This document shows positions 1-9,814 of a stretch of 64,000 nt of DNA, piece by piece (position 1 is the first letter of the stretch; each line of letters starts with the position of its first letter). The notes under the pieces are model-generated. The model had not been told where the DNA came from, did no database searches, and saw nothing but the letters and a program-made list of their open reading frames with translations. The translations under genes were made by a program, and so were the position numbers. This DNA is from Ornithodoros turicata (lineage: Eukaryota; Arthropoda; Arachnida; Ixodida; Argasidae), in the NCBI RefSeq assembly GCF_037126465.1, contig NW_026999445.1:186001-250000 (forward strand), given 5' to 3'.

Positions 1-870
1 GCCCCAGTGATTTCATTGGGCACCTCTCTGTATGCCCAAGCAAACAGGGAACATACCTATCCCATTCTCTACCTTCGGTCTCGATCACGTGCTTTAACAT
101 AGCCTTGAATGTCCCATTCCAGCGCTCTACGAGGCCGTTACTCTGGGGATGGTCTGGTGCCGAAAACCTCATTTTCACCCCCATTCTTGTTGTCATTTCC
201 TGCATGAGTTTACTAGTGAAATTCGTGCCCTGATCAGAGCATATTAGCTCGGGTGTCCCATACCGACCAAACACCTCTATGAGTGCCTGGCACGTAGCTT
301 TAGCAGTTAGAGACCGCAGAGGAATAACTTCCGGCCACCTGGTACTTAAGTCTACAATACTAAGTGCATACCTATGTCCGCGCGCGGACGGTGGGTCTAA
401 AGGCCCAATGCAGTCCATAAATACACTTCAAATGCCTTTTCTGGCCTCGTCAATGGGGTGATAGGAACATGATCGGTGTCTCTACTTCTGGAGAATATCT
501 GACAGCTATGGCATGACTGACAATATTTCCTTATGTCTGACACGACTGATGGCCAGTAAAACGCACTTTTGACTCGCTGTTTTGTCTTCTTCATCGAAAA
601 GTGGCCTCCCCAGGGCGAGTCATGTGCCAAGGAGAGCACCTCTTTTCTGCGCCCTACCGGCAACACCAGTTGTCTGCAAATACCCGCGTCGTTTTTCCCC
701 TCGTGAAATAACAACCCATCTTCTATCACCATGCCATGTGTCCCTTCTTTCGCCTGCTCCCATAATTCCCTTAACGATTCATCGTCTCTTTGTTCGGGCG
801 CGAATTTCCGACATTCTTCGCTTTTCAATATGCTGTCCTCTACCGTGGCTTCCACTGCATTTACCGACAT
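1..870 (-). pseudogene. Gypsy-type integrase (partial, frameshifted)
   Basis: Integrase of a minus-strand Ty3/gypsy retrotransposon, which joins element cDNA to chromosomal DNA. The upstream part (870-397) holds the HHCC zinc-binding module: a His pair in LSLAHDSPWGGHFS, then CQSCHSCQIF. Near 430 the frame shifts, and the catalytic core then stays open to base 1. All three acidic residues are visible, in YMDCIG (near 425), CSDQGTNF (near 230) and NGLVERWNG (near 140). The same frame runs upstream into protease and gag, broken by TAG at 976-978. No reverse transcriptase lies between protease and integrase; if present it must be beyond the left edge. The frameshift and stops make this copy inactive. 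Seen: motifs, frame, breaks. Inferred: the order continues into RT. Confidence 0.85.
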
Positions 871-975
871 TTCTAAGAGTTTTGCATCACGCTGTGTATC
901 CTTATCATTTTCCTCCTCGAAGGAAGACTGTTCCTCCTCCCGCTTTTCGAATACATCGGGGCATTTCCATTCTTC

Positions 976-1788
976 CTATATGTCTGCTATCGCTTCGGCT
1001 TCTTCGTCCAAAATGTGCTTAGCACGCTTCATCTCCTCGTAATCATCCGGCGTTGATAACACATCTACGCCAACAGACAGCTCATCGGTAACCGCGCACA
1101 CTGCCAACACCTGTTGACCGCATTCCCGTTCAGACTGGAGACCTAGGGGTAGTTCCATTAGTTCTGCATTTGCAATATGACCGAACGCCCCTTTCAATTT
1201 TACTTCCTGACACCCTTCTTCCCTCCATCTGTTAGGAACCACCTCTTTCCTAACTACAGTGACATCGGCTCCCGAGTCAAGGCGGGCATTTACGACGTTG
1301 TTGTCTATGCAAAGCCGCATGGTTGGAGCTTGTTTGTCTGCTAATCCATTCGACTCCTTGACCTCTTTACACAAAAGAGTGACTTTGGCTACCACGTTTT
1401 CTTCCCTTTTTCCCTTTGCTCCAGATGGGTGTGACTCCGTCTGCCCTGTTTTCACAGACGTCTGCGGACATTGGCTTCTGTAGTGCCCTAATTCCCCACA
1501 TCCAAAACACTTGATAGTGCTTCCGCGACTGACATTACGATTCACAGTGCTACTTTGTCGACTGTTCCCGTTGCTAACTGGTGACTGTTTCTCTTTCGCT
1601 CCCGGCTGCACCTTTTTTTCCACAAGATGACTTTGATTCTTGTGATGCTTTGGCCCCTTTTTGCTTTCGTCGAAGTTCTCAGCTAACTCAGCCAACTTAC
1701 TAGGCCTGAACCATGTGTCTACCTCTGTCAGCAAGATATACGACCGCGTTTCCTCCGGCATCACAGCCTTCAAACGGTCTGTGATCAC
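976..1788 (-). pseudogene. Gag C-terminus with zinc knuckle and aspartic protease
   Basis: Continues the gag reading frame of the element at 2436, after an in-frame TAG at 1876-1878. Residues ~94-107 form a CX2CX4HX4C zinc knuckle (CFGCGELGHYRSQC) that binds RNA in Gag. Residues ~168-173 carry the aspartic protease signature LDSGAD, followed by the flap and a hydrophobic stretch. The frame ends in TAG at 976-978 and then continues open into the integrase zinc domain, so gag, protease and integrase were one frame. Only ~100 bases separate protease from integrase, which leaves no room for RT and RNase H. It is damaged by nonsense codons. The protease call is firm; the protein was processed from a polyprotein, so the first codon given has no meaning as a start. 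Confidence 0.85.
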
Positions 1789-1875
1789 GAGGTCACGTAG
1801 ATCGTCTAGTGTTTTGATTTTGCGACTGGTGATATAGTGGTCAAAGAGGGACTCTAGCCTCGTCGTGAACTGACC

Positions 1876-2436
1876 CTAAGACTCAGAGTCATCTTTTCGC
1901 GCTTGAATGAACAATCTTTTGTACTCCCCAGGAGTCAAACGTAGCTCCGTTAGAACTTTTCCTTTTAGTTCTTCGTAATTGAGAATCTGCCCATTACCGT
2001 GCCTAGCAATGACTGCTCTCATCTTCTCATTGAGGTAGGTTAACAAGATTGGGCCCTGCACATCATCAGGAACCTCAAAATTTGTGAAAACTGTCTCTAC
2101 CGCGGTGAACCAGGCAGGCACCAACGCTTCCTTTTCCGGCATCGCCGTTAGCACTCCTTTTAGGTCTCTGGCATATTCGCCTACCCTGCATCGACTTGCG
2201 CTCGGCCGACTAGTACTCGTTCCTGTCCTATCATTTTCCATCTGAGCTAATTGCATTTTCGCTTTGTACAGTTCAATTTCTAGCCGAAGCTTCTCTAGCA
2301 CACTAGCATGCACTTCCCGCGTAGCGGCTCCTGTTTCATCTACGATCTCATCGCGACTGCCAGTGTCATCATTAGCATTTCCATTGAGGAGCTCTGTACT
2401 CCCGTTCCTAGCCATCTGCCTAGTAACCATAGACAT
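1876..2436 (-). pseudogene. Gag N-terminal region (Ty3/gypsy)
   Basis: N-terminal 186 residues of Gag. They begin with an acidic and Asn-rich stretch, then a charged helix rich in Glu, Leu and Lys (ELYKAKMQLAQMENDRT), then the capsid-like domain (KEALVPAWFTAVETVF, DDVQGPILLTYLNEKMRAV). A TAG stop at 1876-1878 falls inside the capsid region. The same frame continues on the other side with typical Gag sequence, so the stop is either inactivating or read through. The ATG at 2434-2436 is the first in-frame start downstream of a long leader and suits the family's position. Capsid identity comes from context and from the downstream zinc knuckle. Confidence 0.75.
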
Positions 2437-3112
2437 GGTGAGCCCTCAAGCCCAAGATGACAAACAGACTCACCCCGAAATTTCGATGCCTTGCTTGTGT
2501 CTGTTGCCGGACGTCTGGACACTGTCTTCCTGGTCACTGTCCGCAACTCCTGGGAATCTGATGAAGTCCACTATGTCACCGTTTGCACAATTTTCACCTT
2601 CCGACGACGTTCCGATATGTCGGTTCACGGCCGGTGATGGACCTGTCACGTAGATGACGTCCTCCGCTATCTTGAGCCGCTCACCCCTGGCTCCACGTTT
2701 CTGACCGCTAAGGTCTCCGACCTCTCACGTAGATGTCGTCGGTGTTGGTTGTTCCGGCTCCGGTGAAGCAGGCTTCTCTTGCCGATGCTGCCTAATCTGT
2801 CCACCTTCGGCCCTTTCTTTTCGCTGATGTAACCACGTAGGTCCCCGGTCTCTCACGAAGATGTCACCGATCCCTTGTCGTACCGACTCCGACGAAGCAG
2901 GTCTCACACGTAGCTACCGCCCTATTCTGTCCGTCGTTGTCCAGTTGTTCCCAGAGCTTCTCACTTGGATATCGCTCCGCCTTCCGTTGCTTCTTCCTGG
3001 AGTCAGCTTCAGCGAAGCAGGCTTCTCGCTTGGATGTTGCCTATACTGTTCCGCGTCACTCTGCTGATCACAGTCCTGGCTGATCCTTGCTCACCTCGCT
3101 TCTGTCAATCCC
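2437..3112 (-). repeat. Retrotransposon leader with degenerate ~120-bp repeats
   Basis: Lies between the primer-binding site and the gag start of the left-edge element. A block ending in GAAGCAGGCTTCTC recurs three times on the + strand (near 2767, 2896 and 3015), each followed by a similar segment ending near CTRTTC or CTGTCC, at spacings of about 129 and 116 bases. A second motif, CTCACGTAGATG or similar, recurs in the same blocks. These are diverged tandem repeats in the untranslated leader. No function is evident. Confidence 0.65.
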
Positions 3113-3130
3113 ATCCTGTCGACTGCGCCA
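3113..3130 (-). promoter_or_regulatory. Primer-binding site, tRNA-Ser type
   Basis: On the minus strand this reads TGGCGCAGTCGACAGGAT, starting with the TGG complementary to a tRNA CCA end. The implied tRNA 3' end has acceptor sequence CGACTGC plus discriminator G, which matches arthropod tRNA-Ser acceptors as I recall them. It sits 10 bases inside the proposed LTR end. Its position and length fit minus-strand priming. Confidence 0.7.
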
Positions 3131-3140
3131 GTCAACTTTC

Positions 3141-3562
3141 TGTCCGGGCTTCCACCGTTGAAGAAACGAAGACGCCCTGGTAGAAGTTGTCGTGAAGGGG
3201 TGGTGGTGGTGGGATGACGCGAGTCCGTCACGGAGCGAGCAGAAACCATTCCAGGGTATACTAGCAACAATAACTGTTTAATTACAATATATACATAGTA
3301 CACGTTACCTCAGGTCGAGACTGATTGTCTCTTCCCCAAACTGAGGTGTAGCCTTCCGCTGTCCAGTCCTCCTTCCATTGTTTGTCCGGGCCCTTTTATT
3401 TACAACCATCAGTGTACAGCCCAAACGTTTCCAACGAATCACAATTGATGACTGCACTTTCCCAATACCCTGATTCGGCACATCAAAAATCCATGCAGCC
3501 AATAAAATGTACTCCGGAAGAGCTTGCTTAAAAGACACTTAGCCGAAAACACAATTGTCACA
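3141..3562 (-). repeat. Putative 5' LTR of left-edge gypsy element
   Basis: On the minus strand this interval starts TGTGACAATTGTG and ends GGACA, so it has TG...CA boundaries. It directly precedes the tRNA-Ser-type primer site. The start resembles the TGTGAC start of the other LTR element in the window. The partner LTR is outside the window, so the boundaries rest on the TG/CA ends and the primer site only. Confidence 0.6.
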
Positions 3563-3984
3563 ACTAAAAGCAAGTACATTAGTGGCACTCCCTAAACCAC
3601 AAGGAAACAGCGGATTAGCCTGTCCCCAGACACTCTTCCTAGTATACAAAGGAAGTCAACTTTCGCGTGCCCGAGACGTCCTTGTCATTCCCTTAGTCTA
3701 GGTCCCAACTGCGACACAACCCATTAGCGTGTCGTCACAGGTGCGGTTTTGTTATCAAAGAGCAAGGCCGAGACCCTTGTGATAAACACAAAAATAAAAG
3801 CATACCATACGCGCCATAATGCTGCAGGCTGGGGCCACTTAGAAAAGCACAAAATCATATACATATTGTGAAGACAATAATATTAACAAACACAGAACTT
3901 AACACCCTCTGTTGAGGATCTTCTCCTGCCTTCCCTTTACAATTCCTATTCTTGGATTCGCCAGGTGGCTATGATACATACGGG

Positions 3985-4115
3985 GTGAAAAACCCATGGG
4001 CAGACCCAAAAGTATTACTGATGTATTATAATACGTAATACTAATACAAAAATGTATTACAGTAATACTATAATAATACAAAGTATTATAATAGTGCCCA
4101 GCCCTGCACTGTGGC
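3985..4115. repeat. AT-rich reiterated TATTAC element, hAT-like MITE candidate
   Basis: A run of TATTA, TAATAC and GTATTAC words on both strands, ending in AGTGCCCAGCCCTGC, which read in reverse resembles a CAGGGCTGGGC terminus. It looks like a small hAT-type MITE with reiterated short words in its ends. I found no clean target-site duplication. Confidence 0.35.
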
Positions 4116-4690
4116 ATTATGGAGTGCTCAGTCACCCTCCTAGGTGTATATAGCTCGCTGAGCGACTCCTGGTTTGCGAATTCCGAACGATGCGCAGCTA
4201 CCCAGAACTGACGAGTCGCAAACACGGCGAAACACGTGTCCTCTGGTGCTGTCGCATCGTTCCATGAGTATCTGTTTCTCTGCGTGTAGCCATAGGAGCC
4301 ATCTTAATCTGTAATTTTGAATTTCAAACACGTCTAGTGTCATTTACTTGTCTTTTTAATGGCTTTTTTTCCGTTGATTGGGAGCCAGGAACATGTTTTC
4401 AGTCTTCAGTCACTCGGAGGCCAGCAGCTCAAGATGGGCGTAACTTTCATCAAATGTCGCAGTCATAAGCGGACGCTCTCAATAGTAAATAAGACTGTCA
4501 TGGCCACAGTGAAAAGAAAAAAAGTACAAAATAGACACCTCATGTTTCGCTTGTATTGGGGTAGTGTACTGTTCTCAAGCCGTGATCGCCCTAGGCCATA
4601 GTCATGGTTTATTTGTTGTTGTTGTTGTTGTTTACCCTCGCGATCTATTTTGCGCTTTCTTTCCATGCTATCGGGTAGTATTTATGGCAT
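4116..4690. other. Non-coding stretch
   Basis: No coding sequence or repeat family recognised. There is one short (TTG)n run near 4615-4632. The stretch 3563-3984 is likewise featureless. Confidence 0.4.
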
Positions 4691-4692
4691 TA

Positions 4693-4914
4693 CAGGGAAT
4701 GGAGTCATCAAAATACAAAAACAAAAAATCAAAAATCACTCAAATGTCACTGCACAACAGGAATAGCCATTACCCGAATTCAATACCGGACGATAAATTC
4801 GTTTCCGTTTCTGTTTCCGGTAATGGAGGACCGTGGTATGCGTTTCCGTTTCCGTTATCGTTACCATCTTCAATTTCGGTAATATAGCATTTCTGTTTCC
4901 CTTACCCTTCCCTG
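4693..4914. repeat. GTTTCC-rich MITE candidate with CAGGGAA ends
   Basis: Begins CAGGGAATGGAG and ends, read in reverse, CAGGGAAGGGTAAG, so the termini are similar. The right half is built from repeated GTTTCC and GTTACC words (4800-4910). This matches the architecture of hAT-like MITEs with hexamer-rich ends. Flanking 8-mers do not match, so insertion boundaries are unproven. Confidence 0.4.
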
Positions 4915-5014
4915 GGTGTAACATTACCACACCCAGCACGTAACTATGCCACCTATAGAAGGATGCAATAATAATCATAATTCGGGCTCGACACACAGTA
5001 CCAGACACCTCACG

Positions 5015-5085
5015 TCCTTCCGGTTTGAACCCGCGAGCTTGTGATCAGCCTGCTAACACGCTACTGAATGAGCCACCAAGGCCGT
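5015..5085 (-). repeat. tRNA-derived SINE head (box A and box B)
   Basis: On the minus strand there is a box A-like TGGCTCATTCAGT (5075-5063) followed by a box B match GGTTCAAACC (5031-5022) at tRNA-like spacing. No cloverleaf with proper acceptor pairing is seen, so this is a SINE promoter or tRNA relic and not a tRNA gene. Confidence 0.55.
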
Positions 5086-7395
5086 AGAGACGCAACATTT
5101 GTGCTAAATGCACACAGTCACAAGATTTCATCACCCTACCGTGAAGGCAGCAATCAGGGCAGTCGTACCACTTGTGGTTACACCCCGTACGCATAAGGTG
5201 GTAACTCGTGGAGTTACCAACTTTTTACACCTTTTTTTCTGAGAGTGGACAACCGCATAGAGAGGTTCCACTGTAAAATATTTGTCGCCAGCAACGATAC
5301 AATGGTCGATGCATCGGTAGCCGATATGCTAGGACATGTCAATGTCACAGAACGTGCACATATGATGGAAGATACAGTGGCATCAAATCAATGACAGCGA
5401 CAGAGCTGTTTATTACTGAGCTGACCTCGCCCGTCGCAATGTGCATCGTTTGCCCTGTCGACTGTGGTCCACAGCAAGATCTACTAACGTACATACACTT
5501 CCTAGGACGACCCATATAGGCGCTGTTCGCCTCCACAGATACTCCCAATACCGTATCTGCTGCTGCTGCTGGCAACGAGAAGCCGGCACTCGCGCAGCGG
5601 AACTCTCATGAAGCCGCAACCGTCGCTGCGCTGTTTCTGCGAGGCGCGTGATGCACAACGTGGCTCTGCGAAATGATGAATCTGCATCTCGCGCCTTTTT
5701 CTCGTTTCTGCGCTTCATCTCGCGCCAAGAGAGAGCAGGGTTTTCGACGATGCGATATACGGACAGGCTCTTCACGAAATCAAGCCCCTAACAGCTGTCG
5801 CTGTAAAATGTTTATTAGAAATCCCGAGTTACATAATTCAGGAATTCTTCACGCCTTCCTGAATTTTGTTTTGAGCATGAAGGGTCATCCATATTTTTTT
5901 TTCTTCTCGGGATGGGGTCTTTTCATTAGATAATTTTCAAAGAATTACCTGCACCTAAACGGTTCGCTAACGTGATCGCGGACCACCAGTGAGAAGAGGG
6001 AGTTACTCTGAACGGAATCCTCTGGTTTCGAAATCCCGAAAATCGTTGGCGAACGTTTGATCGGAACCAGTTCACCAACACACTATTTTGGTGCACAGCA
6101 AAGCGAGAACTTAACTTTGCACATGAAAAAACGATATCCAGTTTCGTGTGTATTCTTTTTTTTTTTTTTGACTTCTTGTTGGTGTGATAAGTTCTTGCGA
6201 CTGCATCTCCGTTTCTTTCACTCAAAAAGCGCGGTGTCCTTTTGTTTAGCGTGGCGAAATGTTCGAACAACGACATTTTCTCGATTACTAATCTGTGACT
6301 CAAAAACTGACGTAAGAGTTTTCCAGGGTTCGCGGAGCCCTGTGACGTGGTACTTCTGAACAAGTCCGGCGTCTTGCAATCAAATCCGGATATTCGGAAC
6401 AGGACCAGGGTTACTTGGTGCGTGGCAACTGAGCCGAGAACCGTGATTAGCGTGGTACGTATCTCGACTTCATTGCATCATAGTTTGAACGTTCCAAGTG
6501 GCTGGCTGACGTTGTGGCACGCGCAAAACTGGCTGCACGAGCGACATCGCGTCACGTCCAAGGATTCCTGTTGGTTAAGCTTTGAGATACACACACGCCG
6601 TAACGAGAATAAAAAGCTGTTGCCGTTCACACACCCACATCCAGATATTTCCTTCACGTTCCTCATCAATTTTTTTTTTTTTTCGTTTGCTTTGACACTC
6701 GGACGTCGGGGGCTAGGCGCTTGATATTCCACCTGTATGGGGTATAGTGAAAGTCACCAAAAAGAGTATGGCAGTGTCGAAAACCGTAAGGCATTGCGTA
6801 TGCGTGCACGTTACTCGGATCGCAACCAATATGTTCTCCTATCTTCTACAAACAAACTCGCATGAAGTTAACTTTTCCTAGGCTTAATAAGAACTTATCG
6901 CTAATCGACGTGACGTGGTCATTAGAAGTCCAGCCAATCGCAGTCATGACCGTAGCGTTGCAATGACCGTATACTATATAACCACGCAGCCGATTCCCAG
7001 GCACATGGACAGCGACTGCTAGCCACAGACTATATCTGTTGGAAACGCACTGACTATACATACCGAATATTTCCTTTATGATTTACGGATTTTTAAAAGG
7101 AAGCTACGAGAGCAGCGTAGATGTCGTTGTTGAAGTTCCGTTTTCGGTCAAGCGGACATCCTCTCGAAGAGGTTGTTGCTATAACATGACTAATTACCCG
7201 AAATCATGACTAAATCTTTAATCAAGGAATTTTGGGCAACATCAATACAGCGGAACGGGAGACAATACTCGTTGAAATGTATTCTATCTTTTGAAAATCC
7301 TGAAACGAGCGCGTGCAGTTAAATAACCATCGCCGAATTTCGCTATGCAAATGAGACGACAGCAATACTGTGCGCCTCACGAACGCATGTTTTTT
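5086..7395. other. Non-coding stretch
   Basis: Unannotated. It holds a short CTG run near 5560 and several homopolymer T runs (6157-6171, 6670-6682). No frame shows recognisable domains. It lies downstream of the GMC gene. Confidence 0.4.
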
Positions 7396-7399
7396 TTTT

Positions 7400-7668
7400 A
7401 GTTCCGTGTTAGCGCCGCGAAGCAACTGTGACTATGAGCGGCGCACACACGTAGAAACACAGAGTGTGCACCAGGAAGAAGTGGAGGACGTGGAAGGTGT
7501 TGGTATACGTCCTGGCTCGGCATCGGGGAACTGTGCCAACATTCGTCTGGAAAGCCTTTGTAAAACACAGGGAAAACCTCAGACAGCACAGCCGGTGGTA
7601 GGATTCGAACCCGTCACCTACCAGTCCCCAGCACGACCTTGAGAACGACCAACGAGCGGCACGACTGC
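7400..7668 (-). repeat. tRNA-derived SINE, Ruka-like, copy 1
   Basis: On the minus strand it reads a tRNA-like head with box B GGTTCGAATCC (7611-7601), then the body CCTACCACCGGCTGTGCTG, then a tail region through CACAGTTGCTTCGCGGCGCT. The same body occurs on the + strand near 18.9 kb. I recall this organisation from tick SINEs (Ruka type); the family name is from memory and tentative. Confidence 0.7.
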
Positions 7669-8765
7669 ATACACATACGCCGACGGAGGCTTATCTGGAG
7701 CGCAAAGCTGTTGATCCTGCCAGCACATCAGCAAATCTCCAGTTACCTTCGAAGAAAAGTGGTCCTCTGACATGTAATCAGCACTGTTCTCCCGGCGCTC
7801 TCGCTCGCCGAGGTTTCAGTTTCGGCTCATTTGCATATCGAAATTCGGCGATGACTATTGAGGCGTGTGCGCGTTCCAGGAAGTTTTAAAGATGGAATAT
7901 CTTTCAACGAGGGTCCTCGCCCATTCTGCTGTCTCGCTTCTGTAAGAAGTCTCCTCGTTAAAGATTAGTGAGGTAATCTGCGTGCCTTTCTGCCTTTGTG
8001 TGCGGCAATAAGCCCAGCAATTAGGAGGTCTAGCAGAAAGACTCCGTTCGCATTGACGCGTACGGTGCACGGTAAGATCGTATTCCAACGTGAGCGACAC
8101 TATCGCGCGCCTTCTCCTAAAGTCCGAGCATCATTGTTCATAAGCCTTGTTGTTGAAGCCGTGCACATCGGCTGTTACGTAGGAGTCCTTGCAGAACAGA
8201 TCAGGTCAAATTTATTGTAAAACACATAACTGTGTTTAGGGGAACTTCGAAAACTTGAAGAACCGGATCGTGCGGTTCGGTGAAGATACAGGGCGTTTCT
8301 TTTTATCTGCAACAAATTTTCATAAAAACGGGAGTTGCTTAGGACCCTTTTACTTTTGTCATTGGATCAGTCGACGGGCCTGCTACTAGCGAACCGTTTT
8401 TTCTCAGTTAGGGGACTAATTAACAGACATGTTGATCGACTTTTCTATTAAGTTTAGAGAGCACATTGCAATAGCCCTCTGCCGATGAAACATCACCGTG
8501 ACGTATTCATGACGTTGGTAGCCATAGTGAAACCGAAACAACGCGGGCGGAGAACACCGCTGTTTCACAAAGCCGTATTCCTTCAAGAAGGTCAAGGGTC
8601 GCTTCTTTGCATTAGTGGTACACACAAATGAGGTCACGTTTTTAGTTGCTTTCCTGTGTTCATTCCCATTCCCAGTCCACCACGGGAAGAAAAGAATGCT
8701 CGACCTAAGGGTTCGTCGCATCTGGAAGGTCAACGTCGTAATCCTGTGCGGAATGTGGTTTTGTT
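7669..8765. other. Non-coding stretch
   Basis: No gene or repeat family recognised. Confidence 0.4.
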
Positions 8766-8773
8766 GTTACGAC

Positions 8774-9191
8774 TAGAGTCACTAAATAAGCTACGCTTCA
8801 AAGTATCGACACTGAGTTTCAAGAGCGAGCATGCACCATCTTGTTTCCGCGCCACGCTAGTGACGCTATTCATGCGCACGCGCACATTGGTGCACTTTAG
8901 CTCACGATGTCATCTATCGTGCGCGGGTGAAATGTTCCTCTTGCAAGCAGCTTATCAACGTTGACGGCCTTGAGCTCACCTTGACACCCTCGGGAGGCTC
9001 TGGTTCACAATACATGGATTATCGTACAAGAATAATTGCACGCTTCTCTATCCCACATCGAGCATTATGTTAGCCGTCTTTGATCCTCAACCGGGGACAG
9101 TACCGGTGCGTTGCGGAAACAAGATGGCGCTCCTGCTCTCCCTTGGACCTCAGTGTCGATACTCTGAAGCGAAGCTTATTTAGTGACTCTA
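8774..9191. mobile_element. hAT-type MITE with 8-bp TSD
   Basis: A 418-bp non-autonomous DNA transposon. Its ends are inverted repeats starting TAGAGTCACTAAATAAGC, matching for more than 40 bases with few differences (the left arm through GACACTGAG at ~8816, the right arm from CTCAGTG at ~9150). Both sides are flanked by the exact 8-mer GTTACGAC (8766-8773 and 9192-9199), which fits the hAT target preference nTnnnnAn. No transposase frame lies inside. TIR start, TSD length and TSD pattern all agree with hAT. Confidence 0.88.
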
Positions 9192-9199
9192 GTTACGAC

Positions 9200-9814
9200 T
9201 TAGTTCGTGCTTGCTTTGTATAGAGACCCAATGCACTCCGAGAGAAACTCGTGACCTTCAGGCTCTTGAAGATAGAAAAGCCCGCTAGCCATCTTTAGAA
9301 AGGGCTACCGAAAAGATAGGATTGCCGATAGAATGGAGCACAACAAGGCCATACAACTAACAGTATGCAAGGAATTGCACAAAAACAGTACAATATGGAA
9401 AACGATATTTAACCGTAGACGGCTAGAAATCCAACGAACGGGCAAGGAAGTACGAAGAGAATTGTCTCAGGACGAGAGCCGACGATATTTCGAACAGAGA
9501 CTGTATGTTTGTCTTCTGGGCACAGTCCTCATCATTGACATGGTAATTCTGTTGACTCAAAATTCGCATAGACCTTTAATACGTCATACTTGACCCTTTA
9601 ATTACCATGCCAATGAAGAGGACGGTGCGCAGAAGACCAGTCTCTGTTCTATATTGAACCATGGCTTTCTTTTGACTCATTCACTTTTGTTTTTGTAGTT
9701 CCAGTCTAATAAGTTTGCGGCGCTGTTGTACCATCTGACCTCATTTGTTTGTAAAGAGGGAGAGATCCATTGAGGTTAAAAGCGCTAAGACCCCAGTGCC
9801 GTGGAGCAAAAATC
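9200..9814. other. Non-coding stretch
   Basis: No domain or repeat recognised. Short frames here show no conserved motif. Confidence 0.35.

Noticed and set aside
582..1042. Open frames on the + strand opposite gag-pol
   Set aside because: They are antisense to the gypsy protease and integrase coding sequence and show no domain of their own.
5015..5085. tRNA gene
   Set aside because: Boxes A and B are present but acceptor pairing is not; it fits a SINE promoter.
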